From positions 124,001-188,000 of the forward strand of contig JAGHQL010000010.1 of assembly GCA_020080175.1 (NCBI GenBank): a stretch of DNA of 64,000 bases, read 5' to 3'. A model generated the notes under the pieces. It saw nothing but the letters and a program-made list of their open reading frames with translations, made no database searches and was not told the origin of the DNA. Below, piece after piece: positions 10,327 to 22,193 of this stretch. Made by a program: the position numbers and the translations under genes. The stretch comes from Glutinoglossum americanum. Lineage: Eukaryota > Ascomycota > Geoglossomycetes > Geoglossales > Geoglossaceae. Position 1 is the first letter of the stretch; every line of letters begins with the position of its first letter.

Positions 10327-12188
10327 CTACTTCTTTCCTCCATTAGCTTTCCAGGCTGCTGCCCTCGCTGTCCTTCTCGTTCTCTCCTTGCCCCTTTGCT
10401 TCTTCCTCGAGCCGCCAGGCATCCTCATACCAGTCGGCTTAGCCCCCGATAATGCTCGATATCCCTCAAAGACTACCACCTCCGGTGTCTTTATCGTTGC
10501 ACCAATACTCCCTCTCCTTTCCTTTGCTGCTTCACGAACAGAAGCTCTAAGCTTTGCAGCGCCCGCACGACCCAAGAGTTTGGAGGCGCGGCCGTGAAGA
10601 GACCGCGTCTGTGAGTTGGGTTTAGGGTTGTATATTTTATTGCCAGATTTGAACGCGCTGGCGGCAGGGAATAGCGGCTTTGAGGAGTTACTAGCCGACG
10701 CGGTCTTGTTGATATGTTTAGCTCGAGTGACGCGCAGCTTGCGAGGTAGCATAGGGGGGAACTTCTTCTCGTTGTAGAGAAGTGCCGTTTCGACAGCGTT
10801 AGGATCCTTACCAATGCACATTAGCATTGTCATAGAGGCGCACTGCGCTGTTGTGCCTAGTGGAGCCATACCGTGAATTGCACATATGCAAACCCTTTTC
10901 CAACCCTCGTTTTCGGGTCCCGCACCACCCTCACACTCTCCACAATCCCAGCCTTTCCAAATTCGCGCCATAAACCTTCTTCCATGTCCGCCGGTGGCCT
11001 CTTCTTCTTTTTACTATCCTCTCCAGCGTTTATTAAGCTATCGTCATCAACGAACCCAAGGTTTCCAACGAATACACACCGCTTATGATCTATCTTAGCG
11101 GGATGCGCTACTCCGTCGACTCTAAGATGACGGTCTAGCACGATAGTTCCGTTAAGACGCTTAACAGCTTCTCTAGCGGCCAAGGGTGTAGAGTAGACAA
11201 CATAAGCGTTTGTGCTTTTGGTCGTTGCATCCATCAGCTCTTTCTTAACAAAGGCTGCCTTTTTGGGAGCGGAGACTGTAGAGAATGCGGTGGAACGAAA
11301 ACGGAGGGTTTCGATCCTGTGACTTGTTGAGGAATCCAAGGGGAGGGATGAGAGGAAGGACGAGAGGTGAGCAAGTAGGGTCTTCTTGTCGGACTTGGAA
11401 GTGATTGCGAGAGTAGAAACGTTTCCAAGAAACACGGTACGGGAGGATTTTTCGAGATCGGCCTCCTCGTTAGCCGCAGCGAGAGTTTCATGCTGAGGGA
11501 TTCCTTGGACAGATGCAGATCCTTCACTTTCTATACCTTCGTCACCGCCGGAGGCTTCAGCCTCCTCCATACTATCAGCATCGTCCTCGGCACTGAGCGA
11601 TCCATTCTGTTCGCCGTTCGCCTTGTCCATTATGGTCCTCCGACGCTTGTCGCTCCTTCCAGCCTCCCGGGCTCCTTCGTCCTTCGCCTCCTCCATTGCC
11701 AACCGTTGCATGTAGAGATCCTCCAAGTCCTCATCTTGTTGGTGCCTTCGCTTTCGCTTTCGATTCTCTTTTCCCGCCAGGTTTTCTTGTAGGATTGGGC
11801 CAGGCGTGCTAGCGTCAGACGATAAACCTGAGTCCACGCCGGAGCCAGAGTCGATTTGATTAGACTCATAGTCGACTTCATCTGAGTCTTCGTCGTCGAT
11901 CGTCGGGTATGCCAAACCCTCTTGGGCTTGTTTCGAAGGCTTTATTTCTGCCTGGTACCGGCTCTTTGGAGGCACTCTTACCGGACCCAACTGCAGGAAC
12001 CATGTCAGTTTATTTCAACCCAAAAGTTTCTACCGCGAAAGGACGCTGCTCACACTAGAGGCAAACAGGTCAGCCAAGGTGGGATCAACCGTCGCTTTGT
12101 CGACGACGAATGGAAGCTGCTTCGCTGGTGGCGTGGCCAATTGTGCTCCATGCGCTGGCGACACAACCCGTCGTTTTGATTTCGCCAT
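10327..12188 (-). CDS. NOP12: Nucleolar protein 12-like RNA-binding protein (ribosome biogenesis)
   Basis: There are three exons: 12054-12188 ([14 protein letters not shown] start), 10872-11990 and 10327-10806. Introns are 63 and 65 nt, and the product is 577 aa. The N-terminal third is acidic and Lys/Arg-rich (runs such as [20 protein letters not shown]). Two RNA recognition motifs follow: the first begins RTVFLGNVS, the second [10 protein letters not shown] with RNP1 KGFAYVQF just before the last intron. The conserved post-RRM stretch is [21 protein letters not shown], and the tail is very basic and ends WKANGGKK. This is the layout of yeast Nop12, a nucleolar factor needed for pre-25S/5.8S rRNA processing. 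The divergent neighbour is a DEP1/SDS3-like gene. Confidence 0.9.
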
Positions 12189-12859
12189 AGTCAGGAAATG
12201 CGCAGCTATTCCTCGCCGTCGTTGTAAAGTGCGAAGCTGTTGATAATTTTCCGCCGCTAACTACAGAGCCTCACGAAAACGAAAAAAAAAAATATTTAAT
12301 TGTTCTCCAGGGCGAAAAGCGAAAAGCGAAAAGCGAAAAATGTCGGACCTTCACGTTTATCTCGTTCCGCTTATCGGGGCTCAGTTACGTAGGATAGTGA
12401 GGGATAGGGATAGAGCTGGCTGGGTGCATTGCACAGTAGCCATTTATGCGCGTGCACATAATTTGTGCACAACCGAATGGGAGGAGTTTCTTGGTCTTGC
12501 TGCTCGCTCTCGCGTCTAGTTTTCCAGACCCAGGAGGGACAGACCGAAAATCCAAACAGCTCCGACAGTCTCTCCCTCACTGCGAACCTCACAGTACACA
12601 GACACCCTCTTGAAGGGTCATCCTTCTCCCTGTGCAGGCTGTTCGTACTGCCTTTTCCCGACTCTTTGCTCTGCTGTCTTGTCCACGAAACTTAACGCTC
12701 GCTTCCCACTTCTCCCCACAATTCCTCTTCTTGCGCGAAGCCTACTCTCGCTCACCCATCTTCAGCCCTCATCGTCACCCACAGGAGGTCTGAAGTCCCT
12801 CTCAGTGGAGCGCTTCGCATTCTGGATCTGCATTGAGGTTAGTACAGGTTGAGCGCAGT
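12189..12859. promoter_or_regulatory. Divergent promoter, NOP12 / DEP1-like gene, with GCGAAAA repeats
   Basis: This 671-bp shared region has a short tandem repeat (see the separate entry) near the NOP12 side and C/T-rich sequence near the DEP1-like start. Confidence 0.55.
12312..12339. repeat. Four exact tandem copies of GCGAAAA
   Basis: The heptamer GCGAAAA repeats without error at 12312, 12319, 12326 and 12333. It lies about 125 bp upstream of the NOP12 start within the shared promoter. Confidence 0.95.
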
Positions 12860-15800
12860 ATGACTGCACACTCGAGACGAAGCAGGACAAGATCGAAGCA
12901 GTCGAGTGTCAGTTCACCTGGTGAGTTCCGCCAGAAGGCCTTTCAGAGCATCGCACTCGAAGTCGCCGACTGTTGTGAGTCTCAGTATGGCGGAGTGGTC
13001 TGTTTGAACACTTGGACACATGAAGACTGGGGACGGCTATACTGGCCTGTTCTCTTTGTCAGACTTCGTTCCTCCTGGCGCTCATCTCTCCTCCGCATCA
13101 ACACGGATATCCAATCTGTCTCTCCCTACATTCAAACGATATGTCAATCTAACTCTTGCTAATTCTATCCGGTGCACTTAGAAATGACCAGTCAAAATCC
13201 TTCCGCGCGCTTCACAGTTACCCGCTCAACGTCACCCTTCTCTGCCTCGATCTCAAGTCCTGATCATAGTCGTCGATCCCTGCCATCCCAGCCGACGTAT
13301 TCAAGTTCAAAAACACCCAGCCCTTTAGCCAAAGAATCTTTACGAGCTCTTGGGGTTGCAGCCCGAAAGTCGCTCGAAGCCTTTCCGGGACCTGAACTCA
13401 GCACCGACCACTTCGACGAGCGGATTGGGACGGATTCCGACACAATCCAAGTCGCATACAACCACCGATCAAATCACGCGATGGCAAAGGCACATCTTGC
13501 CGAATTCAATGGTCCTGTAACAATAACATCAAAGCCTGGTGTCAACGGCGAGATCGCAATGGCCAGAGCCTTCACTCCTCCCCTAGCGAACGAAAGCAAT
13601 ATCATAAACCCGATACAGAATGGAGATGGGACAATAGATGATGGCTCGAGCATTCTCAGCGATGTCGAAGACGGCGTAGCAGATGAAGATGACCGCCAAC
13701 ATCAGAACGGAACTCTAAGTGAAACTGCCCCAGAGAACGACTCCGAAGCCGAGACAGAGCGACTGGAAAACTCACCACAGCGAATTAGAAAGAGAAGAAA
13801 CGTCATATTGAGCTCCGAGGAGAGTGTGAAGAGCATTGAGAGGAGCCCTAGCAAGCTCGCGAATGAGACCGTGCTTGAAGACATTAATCATACTAAAGTT
13901 GATGACATTTCGACAGATTATGACGTCCCAATGGGAGGCACTGATCAGCAAGAGATTTTAGAGCAAAACGCTAACGGCGCAGAGAAGATCGATGAGGACA
14001 ACTTATCGATGACAGGTACAAGCAAGAGCAGCGGCGCAGACCCTGACCCGACTACGGCCCCGACCTCCTTAGATTCTGCAGGCGAGGGGACAAAGGTTGC
14101 TTCTCCGCCAGAGATAGTAGGGAAAAAGCGAAAGAGAACCAGCCCACGGAATCGCAGTGGTAGCAATGACATTGAGGGAGACGAACCCGCTAGAAAGCGA
14201 ACGGGTTCTATTAAAGGCGATGCCAATGGAAATGAAGCTGACAAGCAAGAGAACCGTGGACCCGATGATCCTGACACGGTCAAATACAATGGCACAAATA
14301 TGAAAGCAAACGCGGTCAATGGTGACGATGTCCACCGCGAGCCAGAATCGAACGATAAAGGAGCTACCGAAAGAGACTGTGAACCAAGCGCTATAACCAA
14401 GGCAACCAAGAGCAAGAAGGGGAAACGCAAGGAAAAGAAGTCCAAGTCAGCGGCTCAGAGTCGACCGGGAGTTGATCGGACAGATTCTGCCGATGTGGCA
14501 GATATTGATGAAGCAAACGGAGAGGAACCTGGTAGTAGAAATGTTGAAGAAGCAACCAATGGCCAGGAAGGGCATGAAGGTGACGCTGACGAAGCAGAGG
14601 CAATTCTGAGAAACGAGGAGGAAGGTACGTTACTTTTTGTTTTCTGTGAAAGAAAAACCGAAACTCGAAGGTTCCTTGATTCGCGACTGCGTACTGACTG
14701 ACGGAACTATGTACAGTTGAGAAGAAGAGAACCGCGATGGACTCTCTCGGCGTGATCGAAAAGCATTTCGCTACTTTCAGAGATAAGTAAGTCACCCCTA
14801 AGTATCCTCTAGACCCATCTCGTACAACGCACCAGTGGCTAATCCTTCGTCCTTAAAGGCTCTATGAGGAGCGTCTTGCTCAATTAGATCACGAATTGTC
14901 CCTTCTGACCGGCCCTAATCCGACACATCCCGAATATTTGGCTGCACTTCAGTGCATAGATGCACGCCGAGACGAGAAGATAGCTCATGAGAACAAGCTA
15001 CTGGAATACAAGCTCAAAACTCTCGAGATTACAAGTGTTGCAGAGAGAGCCCAGATACATAGCCAATACTTTCAAACGGTGAGGATGTTAAGAGAGGAAA
15101 GGCTGGAAGGACTAGGGGAACAATGGTACAAAATACAGCGAGACCGGAGAGGTTTTGAAGCAGGGGTTCCGGGTAAGTGTCTTTCTGTTTTTATACGCGT
15201 CTTGACGATCATGATCGTCAAGATGAGATCCGTACCTTGCATAGATTTTTGTCGGGTCTAAGCGACAGCAAGGGCTCCATCAGATAACGTGGGGTTGGCT
15301 GGGGCTAAGGCTGCTAAGACAGCGCCCCTGTGGCGACAAGGCTAACACCTATTACTTATTACCTACTCTCTACCTTCCTGAATGTTAAACCATCACAGAT
15401 ATATCACTTTTATCATGTTTATTTCTATTCTTTCTCTCTTGACCGTTTAATTGCATATTGGACCATGGCTCCACCCAGCTGCTAATCTTATTTCGTATAT
15501 ATAGACTATATGTACAAATTCCCTACTCGTCGCTCGCAACAAATCGCTCAACAGGCCGCCTACAACACTGAAGTCTCAATCCTGTCAGGTATCGCGAAAC
15601 ACGTTGGATTCCCTGCCATGCCGGATGTCGCAGGGGCAAGACCTTCGGAAATCGAAGACGACTTTGCAATCATGGGAGTGAGTTTCTTCGTTACCCAGTC
15701 CCGCCATGATAACTTACCCTATGTGACTAACCTACTTTTCGTTAGATCAAACCACAACCCCTACCTGTCGATATGCATCAACATTCCAACGGTAGCGTTC

Positions 15801-16069
15801 CACGTGCAGCTTCCGGTTTCTCTCCTCCAAATTCTCTCCATAGGCCGAAGCTTGTGGCAGCCGAAGAGCAGTTCCTCCAACAGAATCCTTGGGCCAACCC
15901 TCAGCACCCTGAGAACCTAAAACATTACCATCACTCACAGCGCCAGGCCGGACTTCCCTTAGCGCAGCAGCAGTCACTGCATACACACCAACGCACTGGA
16001 AGTCCCTTTTCAAATCCTGCTTTGCAGAAACGGAGAGACATCAGCGATGTTTCGCAGCATAAGTCATGA
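12860..16069 (+). CDS. Sds3/Dep1-type subunit of the Rpd3L histone deacetylase complex
   Basis: There are six exons: 12860-12920, 13182-14624, 14717-14786, 14859-15172, 15505-15677 and 15746-16069, encoding 794 aa (lengths sum to a multiple of three). The 5' exon is inferred from a GTGAGT donor and TTAG acceptor; it adds MTAHSRRSRTRSKQSS. A start at 13184 inside exon 2 is the alternative. The first 500 residues are low-complexity, acidic and Ser/Lys-rich. The Sds3-like domain (about residues 510-690) includes MDSLGVIEKHFATFRDK, LYEERLAQLDHELSLL and then WYKIQRDRRGFE, followed by a PDYMYKFPTRRSQQ segment. The C-terminus is His/Gln-rich. Yeast Sds3 and Dep1 scaffold Rpd3L, which deacetylates histones at repressed promoters. 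The fourth intron is 332 nt and holds a perfect palindrome. Confidence 0.85.
15200..15223. repeat. 24-nt perfect palindrome inside an intron
   Basis: The half-site TCTTGACGATCA is followed directly by its exact reverse complement, with no spacer. It lies 27 nt downstream of the donor of the 332-nt fourth intron of the DEP1-like gene. In DNA it is a complete dyad; in RNA it could fold as a hairpin of about ten pairs. Confidence 0.95.
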
Positions 16070-17776
16070 AGTTCGATCGTATGCGCGGCTTTGGACAAGG
16101 CCATCTTAGATTTCTCCTCTTTTGTTTGTGTGGCATATCTGGTGCTCATGAGGATGTCTGCGCGACGTCATAATGTCGTTTTGCTCTGATGAAATGTCTT
16201 GATGCATGAACGATACCGACTTCCCCACAAGGAAGCCTACATTAGGGAACTCGTTTTCAGCTACATTTTTCGAATAGCGGTACTGCCATGTCCAAAGATT
16301 TCCCTTTTTTTCTTCCGAGCTCGAGGTTTTTCGCTCCAATCCCCACAACCGTTTGGGGAACTAGAGGCGTTGGGTCGAGAACTCTACTATCGCTTTGGTG
16401 CTTTCTTACATGAATATTCAGGCGTTTGCGCACGGTCTCACTAGGAAGCGAATAACTGGTAGGATTTCGGGCCGGCGTAAGTCATCGCTTGGAGTTCCAT
16501 CTCTTCATTCTCCTTTTCTTCATGGCGGAATCTCTACTTTCTGTGTCAAGCATTCAAAGAGGAATGAAGGCGTGTAAGTAGGGCGGGTCAAGGGGTTCAA
16601 GGAACTTCTTTCTACTTCTCATTACATAGCATTCAAGGTGTATTTTCCCCTCCAGGCAACTGTAGATAGATTAGTCTATTTGAAAGGAAAGATCTATCAA
16701 TAATCTTTGCTGGTGTTGTCGTGACACCGGTATTCGGGGTAGATCCGTCACGTCGAGCTGGCCGGTCGGGCTCTCATCGCAGACGTCATAATATTCATGT
16801 CAGCTGCTCGATAGCGTATGACAGGTAGTACATAACGTGGCATTCATGCCCTTACGGTGAGAGGTCGACAAAATCTCTGAGCAGAATGGCTCTATTCTAT
16901 ATATAAAGGGAAAAAGATACATCGGTGGCTCTAGATTAATGACGTGGTTTAACATCCACGTCGATGATGCATGCTCTACACCAATGACGTTAACATATCC
17001 CCCGCCGAAGCACCTTGAACCTCTCGGCGGAATCACCCAAAAATCTGAGACAAGCCTTTTCGCAGCCATAGGCGCAGCCAAAGCGTCGTACCTGTACATA
17101 AACCCACAGCGCGTTGGCACGCACATACGTGACCCCTTCCCCCCGCAGCGTTCGCATCACGAGAGCAAACTAACCCCAAAGCAGCCGTCGAAATTTCATG
17201 CCAGTTTTTCGTCATATCTCTCACCGAAAATCGAGCGAATCGTTCGATTTTATCGAGTCCAAATTTTTCAACTCGATGGGAGAGAGTCCTCGGTTCGAAA
17301 TCAATTTTATTCCGGACGCCAATGGGATGGTTCCGCTTCAGCCCATGCGCTTCCTTGGCATTTTTTTCAAACTATTGGGGGTTCCCCGGTTTGAATGGAA
17401 TTGACGAAATGAGCAAGGTACGCTGCCTTCCTCGTGCCCGGTGGAATGGGGGTGTTATTTTTATCTCTTCCCCTCCGTTACCTGTCCTTTGGTCTGGGGG
17501 AGAAGATATAGTATACCATATATTAGAATCCCGTGTTCGGATGTTGCCAGTGGGGGCGCGAAGGGGGCTTAGGACGCTTGGGATGACGGCTTAATTCCCA
17601 TTTGATACAATACAACAGATACTGACAATAGAATGAAGAGACCCCCGCAATACGGCGCACTAAACGTAAAAATATTGGCATGAGAAATATTTGGCATCAA
17701 ACCTCACCCACCCTTAACATAGTAGTTATGAACTAACGGGAACAACCGCTTCTCTCCGGTTCATAGAGACATGGAT
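16070..17776. other. Intergenic, about 1.7 kb
   Basis: This separates the 3' ends of the DEP1-like gene and the first GPI protein gene. Open frames on both strands (for example 16939-17394 +) overlap each other and match nothing I know. Around 17220-17260 are short near-palindromes built on TCGAT/ATCGA. No gene is supported. Confidence 0.5.
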
Positions 17777-18496
17777 CTACAAAGCCATCATGCCCAAAGC
17801 CAATACTACTAACCCTCCAGATACTTTCATGACTGGCGCGGCCGCCGCGGCTGATGGCGCTGAAGTTCCTGCGGCGGTGGTGGCAGCTGCGGTGGCACTG
17901 GCAGTCCTGGTGGCTAGCGTAGTCGACTCCGCGGTCGAGCTAGAAGTCTCAGACGAAGACGAGCTGTCGGTAGTGCTACTAGCAGAGGATTGAGAGGTAG
18001 ATGCCGCAGATGACGAGGCCTTTGTCGAGGTGGCGGAAGTCGAAGACACAGTGTTTGAAGATTCAATGACGAATTGCGGAGTGTAGTTGATGTTGTTTGG
18101 GTTTGTGTCGTCAACGATCTCAAGCGCGTAATCGCTGCCGCGAACGATATCATCAGGAGGGGTCCATGAGATAGAACCACTGTTTTGGATGTTTTCTGTA
18201 CGATATAACTGTCAGCAAACACATTCTATCTTGAGCCATCTTCAGACAACGGAAGAGATATACTCACTGGCGATCGGCGTGCCATCGCTCAATTGAGAGC
18301 TGCTCCCTTGACGGAGGATGATTGTCACGGTACCCGAGGTGGTCGGTGTCCAGCTAATCGTGGAAGACGATCCAGCAGTGAAGGACAAACCGGAGGTCGG
18401 TATGATAAACGGGTTGGGACCGTTTGGTTGAGCCGACTGGGCAGTCGCAACAGCAGCAACGGCCGCGGCGAAAAAAGCGGTAATTGAGAAGCGCAT
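17777..18496 (-). CDS. Ser/Thr-rich GPI-anchored cell-surface protein with Kre9/Knh1-like N-terminal domain (copy 1)
   Basis: There are two exons, 18268-18496 and 17777-18195, with a 72-nt intron; the product is 215 aa. It starts with a signal peptide (MRFSITAFFAAAVAAVATAQ). The N-terminal domain has the family pattern NPFIIPTSGLSFTAGSSSTISWTPTTSGTVTIILRQG, split here as NPFIIPTSGLSF / AGSSSTISWTP, then SGSISWTPPDD and YALEIVDDTN. A Ser/Thr/Ala-rich stalk follows, and the C-terminus ends in a hydrophobic segment (GGLVVLALGMMAL) without a charged end, as needed for GPI attachment. Members of this group (Ser-Thr-rich GPI-anchored membrane family, Kre9/Knh1-like) are cell-wall or plasma-membrane proteins; Kre9 takes part in beta-1,6-glucan assembly, but a specific role here is not shown. 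A second member lies 1.45 kb away on the same strand. Confidence 0.88.
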
Positions 18497-19946
18497 TTTG
18501 AAATATTAAGAGAAAAAGGGGGGGTATATCCGACGTTAAATAAACAAACTTAAACTGTTAAATATATATAAACCGAGGCTTGGTCTGAAGGAGTGACTTG
18601 AAGTAGATGGATAGAAGCAATCTTCGTCGTTTTTTCCTTACAGAGTATTGATGAATTAGAGAATCATAAAACCCGGTGGGAATGCCGCAAACTAATAGAC
18701 CGCTTCCTCCATCGGGTAGCCTCCCCCTTATATGGGGGAAATTGCACCAAGCCTTCTGCCTACAACGGAATCCTGCGTCACGGCGCGAGCCAGGGACCCA
18801 AGTGGTTGATTGCCGCAAGACGAACAATTTCCAAAAAACCTTAAAGCGAGGGTATGTAGGGCCAGCCTGTAGAATTCCAGCCTCTCTGCCTTCTCGCTCG
18901 AAGCAAAGATGATGCTGCGCCGCGATGTTGGTAGCCGCAGCTGAATTATCCTAGGTCCTGAGTGTTAACCATCAGATCGTAATGCGCGATTGACGGGTTG
19001 GCCGAGGCCGAGGGACAGGAACAAGTGCCGACCGGCCTCATTGATTGGCTCTCACAAAGGTCGTAAACTCTATGCCCTTTCCCTTCTTTTTCTATGAGCC
19101 TTGCCTGAATGGAAAAAGCAAGGAAAGAAATCCCCAACGTCCGTGAAGATTTCACCGCCACCATCGTATCCATGCATGCATAACCTATTTTCATAACTCT
19201 GATGCCTGTGGGCCCTCAGCGGAGCCACCATTAGCTTTTTTTCAACGGTTAGAGATACTTGGAAGAGTAAAAAACAAACGTAAACCCTCATTCGCGGTGC
19301 GGAAGTACGGGGCTGAAGTTCGACTACGATGCGTGTAAGACGCTACATTCATTGAAATTCCTCAATTTAAGCAATTCCATCCCCGATGTGTGGCTAGCTG
19401 AAAACCAAAACCTGCGTCATCTGCGAGAATGAAGACCCAAGGAGAAGCACCGCGTCCAAATTCAGGTACAATTTTCCTTTGCTTTTGAATTATCCATCGA
19501 AAACTGATGCTATGTAAACTACATTACGTACAGGAAAGAAGTGATTCGAGCCAAATCATCTGTCGTGTGTGCTTCGTAAAAGGCAACTACGCATGCAGAG
19601 GAACAGTTGAGATGACATCAAGTATCAAGCAGAAAAGTGTCGGCCAAAGCCCGAGGAACATCCACCATTGGTTAGACCCGTCCTCTCCAGCTGGAAAAAA
19701 GAGCGAAGAATAAAGTACTATCCCCCTACGCCAGGGACTTAGAACGTTCACACGATTCATGTGTGCTACTGCATCTCCTTCGTCTTGCAAAGCACGACAA
19801 ACAAACTTCCATAGCTCCCTTTGTATGTATATACATCCGCGCTGAATTAAGCCACTTCAGATACAACGACATCAAGCCAGACGAGTCGACTAGTCATCGA
19901 AAGAGTAGAGCAACGAATTATCCGGTATTGTCATTGGAACTTAGAT
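18497..19946. other. Intergenic between the two GPI protein genes
   Basis: This 1.45 kb should hold the promoter of copy 1 and the 3' UTR of copy 2. No conserved coding segment, RNA gene or repeat is seen. Confidence 0.5.
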
Positions 19947-20695
19947 CTAATTAAAGTAGATCATTGCCATCACGGCGCCGAGGACGAGGGCCAACGGGCT
20001 GGCGAAACCAGCAGCAGTGTTAGCGTTAGGTGCAACAGTACTGCTACCGGTAGGGGCGGCGACGGTCTTGGTGTATCCAGCGGTTGAACTCGTAGTCTTT
20101 AGGGTGGTAGTAGTAGTGGTCAAGTTACCCGAGGAAGTTGAAGTCGAGCTGGAGCTCGAGCTTGAGCTCGTGGTTGTGGCAGTTGAGTTAGAGGGTGAAG
20201 TAAGGGTTGCGCTACCGGAGGGAAGAGCGCTTCCAGAACCTCCCGAGATCGAGAATTGGCCAGAGAAGTTGTCAAGACCACCCTGCTTGATTTCCACAGC
20301 ATAGCCGGATAGGCTAGGAAGATCTTTCGAAGGGATCCAAGAGTACGAGCCACCAGAACCAGAGGCTGGGAGAGCTGTTAAAAGCGCGTTGCATACGGGG
20401 GGTTAGAAGGAAGAAGCGAAAGAGGTCCTTACTGGTTATTGTCTCGACGGTAGCAAGGTTGCCCGGGTCGCCAGCTCTTAAAATGAGAGTAACAGGCTGC
20501 ATGGGTAATCAGAATGGCATCGAAAACAAAAGTTTCTAATTCACTCACTGCATTCAAATCTCCTCCAGACCAAGTTATCTGAACTGGTTCACCAGCCTTA
20601 ACACTCGTGAAGGTACTCGTGATCATTAGGGACGACTGGGCAGCCACAACGGCAAGGACCGAAGCACCGGCCAGAAGAGTCTTGAAGATATGCAT
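19947..20695 (-). CDS. Ser/Thr-rich GPI-anchored cell-surface protein with Kre9/Knh1-like N-terminal domain (copy 2)
   Basis: There are three exons, 20549-20695, 20433-20496 and 19947-20374, with introns of 52 and 58 nt and a product of 212 aa. The signal peptide is MHIFKTLLAGASVLAVVAAQ. The domain carries FTSVKAGEPVQITWSGGDLN, PVTLILRAGDPGNL, SYSWIPSKDL and YAVEIKQGG, which line up with the equivalent segments of copy 1. A Ser/Thr tract of about 70 residues and a hydrophobic GPI-type C-terminus (ASPLALVLGAVMAMIYFN) follow. The overall plan is the same as copy 1, but the sequences and intron number differ, so the pair looks like an old tandem duplication. The location is likely cell wall or plasma membrane. 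Confidence 0.88.
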
Positions 20696-22193
20696 TTCGC
20701 TCGGAAAATCGAATTGAGTATTAAGACAATTGTCTGCTTACAACGAGAGGCTCGAGCGAGATGGGTGTATTAAAAATTTGTAACTGGAGACAAATAACAA
20801 CTGACCTGATCCGATGAGAACGACTGTGTAGGATGTAGAAGGAAGGAAAGAGGGAAGAAGGGGAGGATGGGAAGGGAAATTTTGGGGGGGGGGGGGCGGC
20901 GCGAACTCAGTGATTAAGAGGCGTAAGCGAGGTGAGAGGGTTCGTTGAGCAAGCGGAATGTCAATTGTCAAATGTGCGTGCGCTCGGATGTGAGGAAATG
21001 CAGCGCGTTAACTCGTCCGACGGGAAGGTGGTGAGACAGCAGGTAAAAGGGCGAGGATGTTTAAATGGCCCGGAAATTAAGCCGAGTATGTAACTTGTGT
21101 TTGTTTTCGGGCTGGCTCCAGCCAATAACATCTCGACCACGCCTTTCCTGGTTGCAACCGCCACCGAACGGCAGCCGATCGCCAATACAACTTACACGGG
21201 CCCCAGTCCTTGTTACGGATATTGCTCAGGGGATGAACAACTACCACCACAGAGTGCTCCATCGATCCATCCCGCTCACAGACTGAATGGAGCTCCGCGA
21301 TTACCTCAGAGCATAGCAGAGCATGTCGCAGAGCATGTCGCACAATGGATTGATCACTGGTTATTCGCCCCTCAACAAAAACGCACGTTGTTATCCGCAG
21401 CGGAGGTTAATTATTGCCTCGGCATCTCTACGTTAGTACCTGTACCTAGTGCTCATCACAGTGTGTTGTGCAGTACACGGTATGTCGTACCCCTTTAGCG
21501 AGTAAAAGCTAATATGGTGTTGGTAATGATTTTAGGCTTAGCTCGGTGGCACAAGGGGGGTGATCTTGTCAGTGAGACCACGCGATTCCTCCACCAGAAC
21601 AGGTTTGGAATGGTGGGTGGAAAGGCGGAGAGCCGATTCCGAAGTGTGGGGCTCTAAACCCACACGGTAGGTATATTAAGAACCACTATGTATTGCACTA
21701 CGTAGTGTACGACGTAGTACAATACGCTGTTCTCCCTTGCTGCGCGCCTTGCTGCACGCAAGACGCTTGGATGACGATGACGCAAACAAGGACCGATGGA
21801 CTGCGAACAAGACGCGTAGGTTGTAGACAGAACTCGTGGAAATGCATCCAGAACGTGAGGTGAGGTGAAACTTATCCGCATTATCCTTCCCATCCTTGCG
21901 ATCCCTGCATCTACTATTGGTTGTGGGTGATTGTGTGTGAAATATCCAACTAAAGATGAGCGAAAACGGATAGGACCGAGTCCGGTCAGGTGACTTCCCC
22001 TCCAACCGTTATCGTATTGAATCCTTGACATGAAGTACATGAAGCACACGATGGAAGCAGAACATCTCTAATTTCTTGCTCCTCGCCAAAACGCCACTTA
22101 CCCCTTCAAATTTACCCAATAGTTTCTTTGGAGTCTCGGGGCCAGAGACAGGACGCACTCTACATCATATCATACCTGGGTAGCACACAACCC
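20696..22193. other. Intergenic, divergent promoter region
   Basis: This 1.5 kb lies between the starts of GPI copy 2 and the SET-MYND gene. It holds a G-run at about 20885-20896, a duplicated GCAGAGCATGTC at about 21317-21340 and an inverted repeat at 21691-21724. No gene is supported. Confidence 0.5.
21691..21724. repeat. Imperfect inverted repeat, 13-bp arms with 8-nt spacer
   Basis: The arm TATTGCACTACGT is followed after eight bases by ACGTAGTACAATA, its reverse complement with one mismatch. It could form a hairpin or a binding-site dyad. Its function is unknown. Confidence 0.8.

Noticed and set aside
13264-14445. Minus-strand frames within the DEP1-like gene
   Set aside because: They are opposite-strand shadows of a biased coding sequence.
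17281-17310. A GGTTCGAAATC word resembling a tRNA T-loop
   Set aside because: The flanking bases do not pair as a T-stem and no acceptor or anticodon arm is present. No tRNA was found in the window.
16939-17394. A 151-codon frame on the plus strand
   Set aside because: Composition looks random, frames on the other strand cover the same bases, and no domain is recognised.
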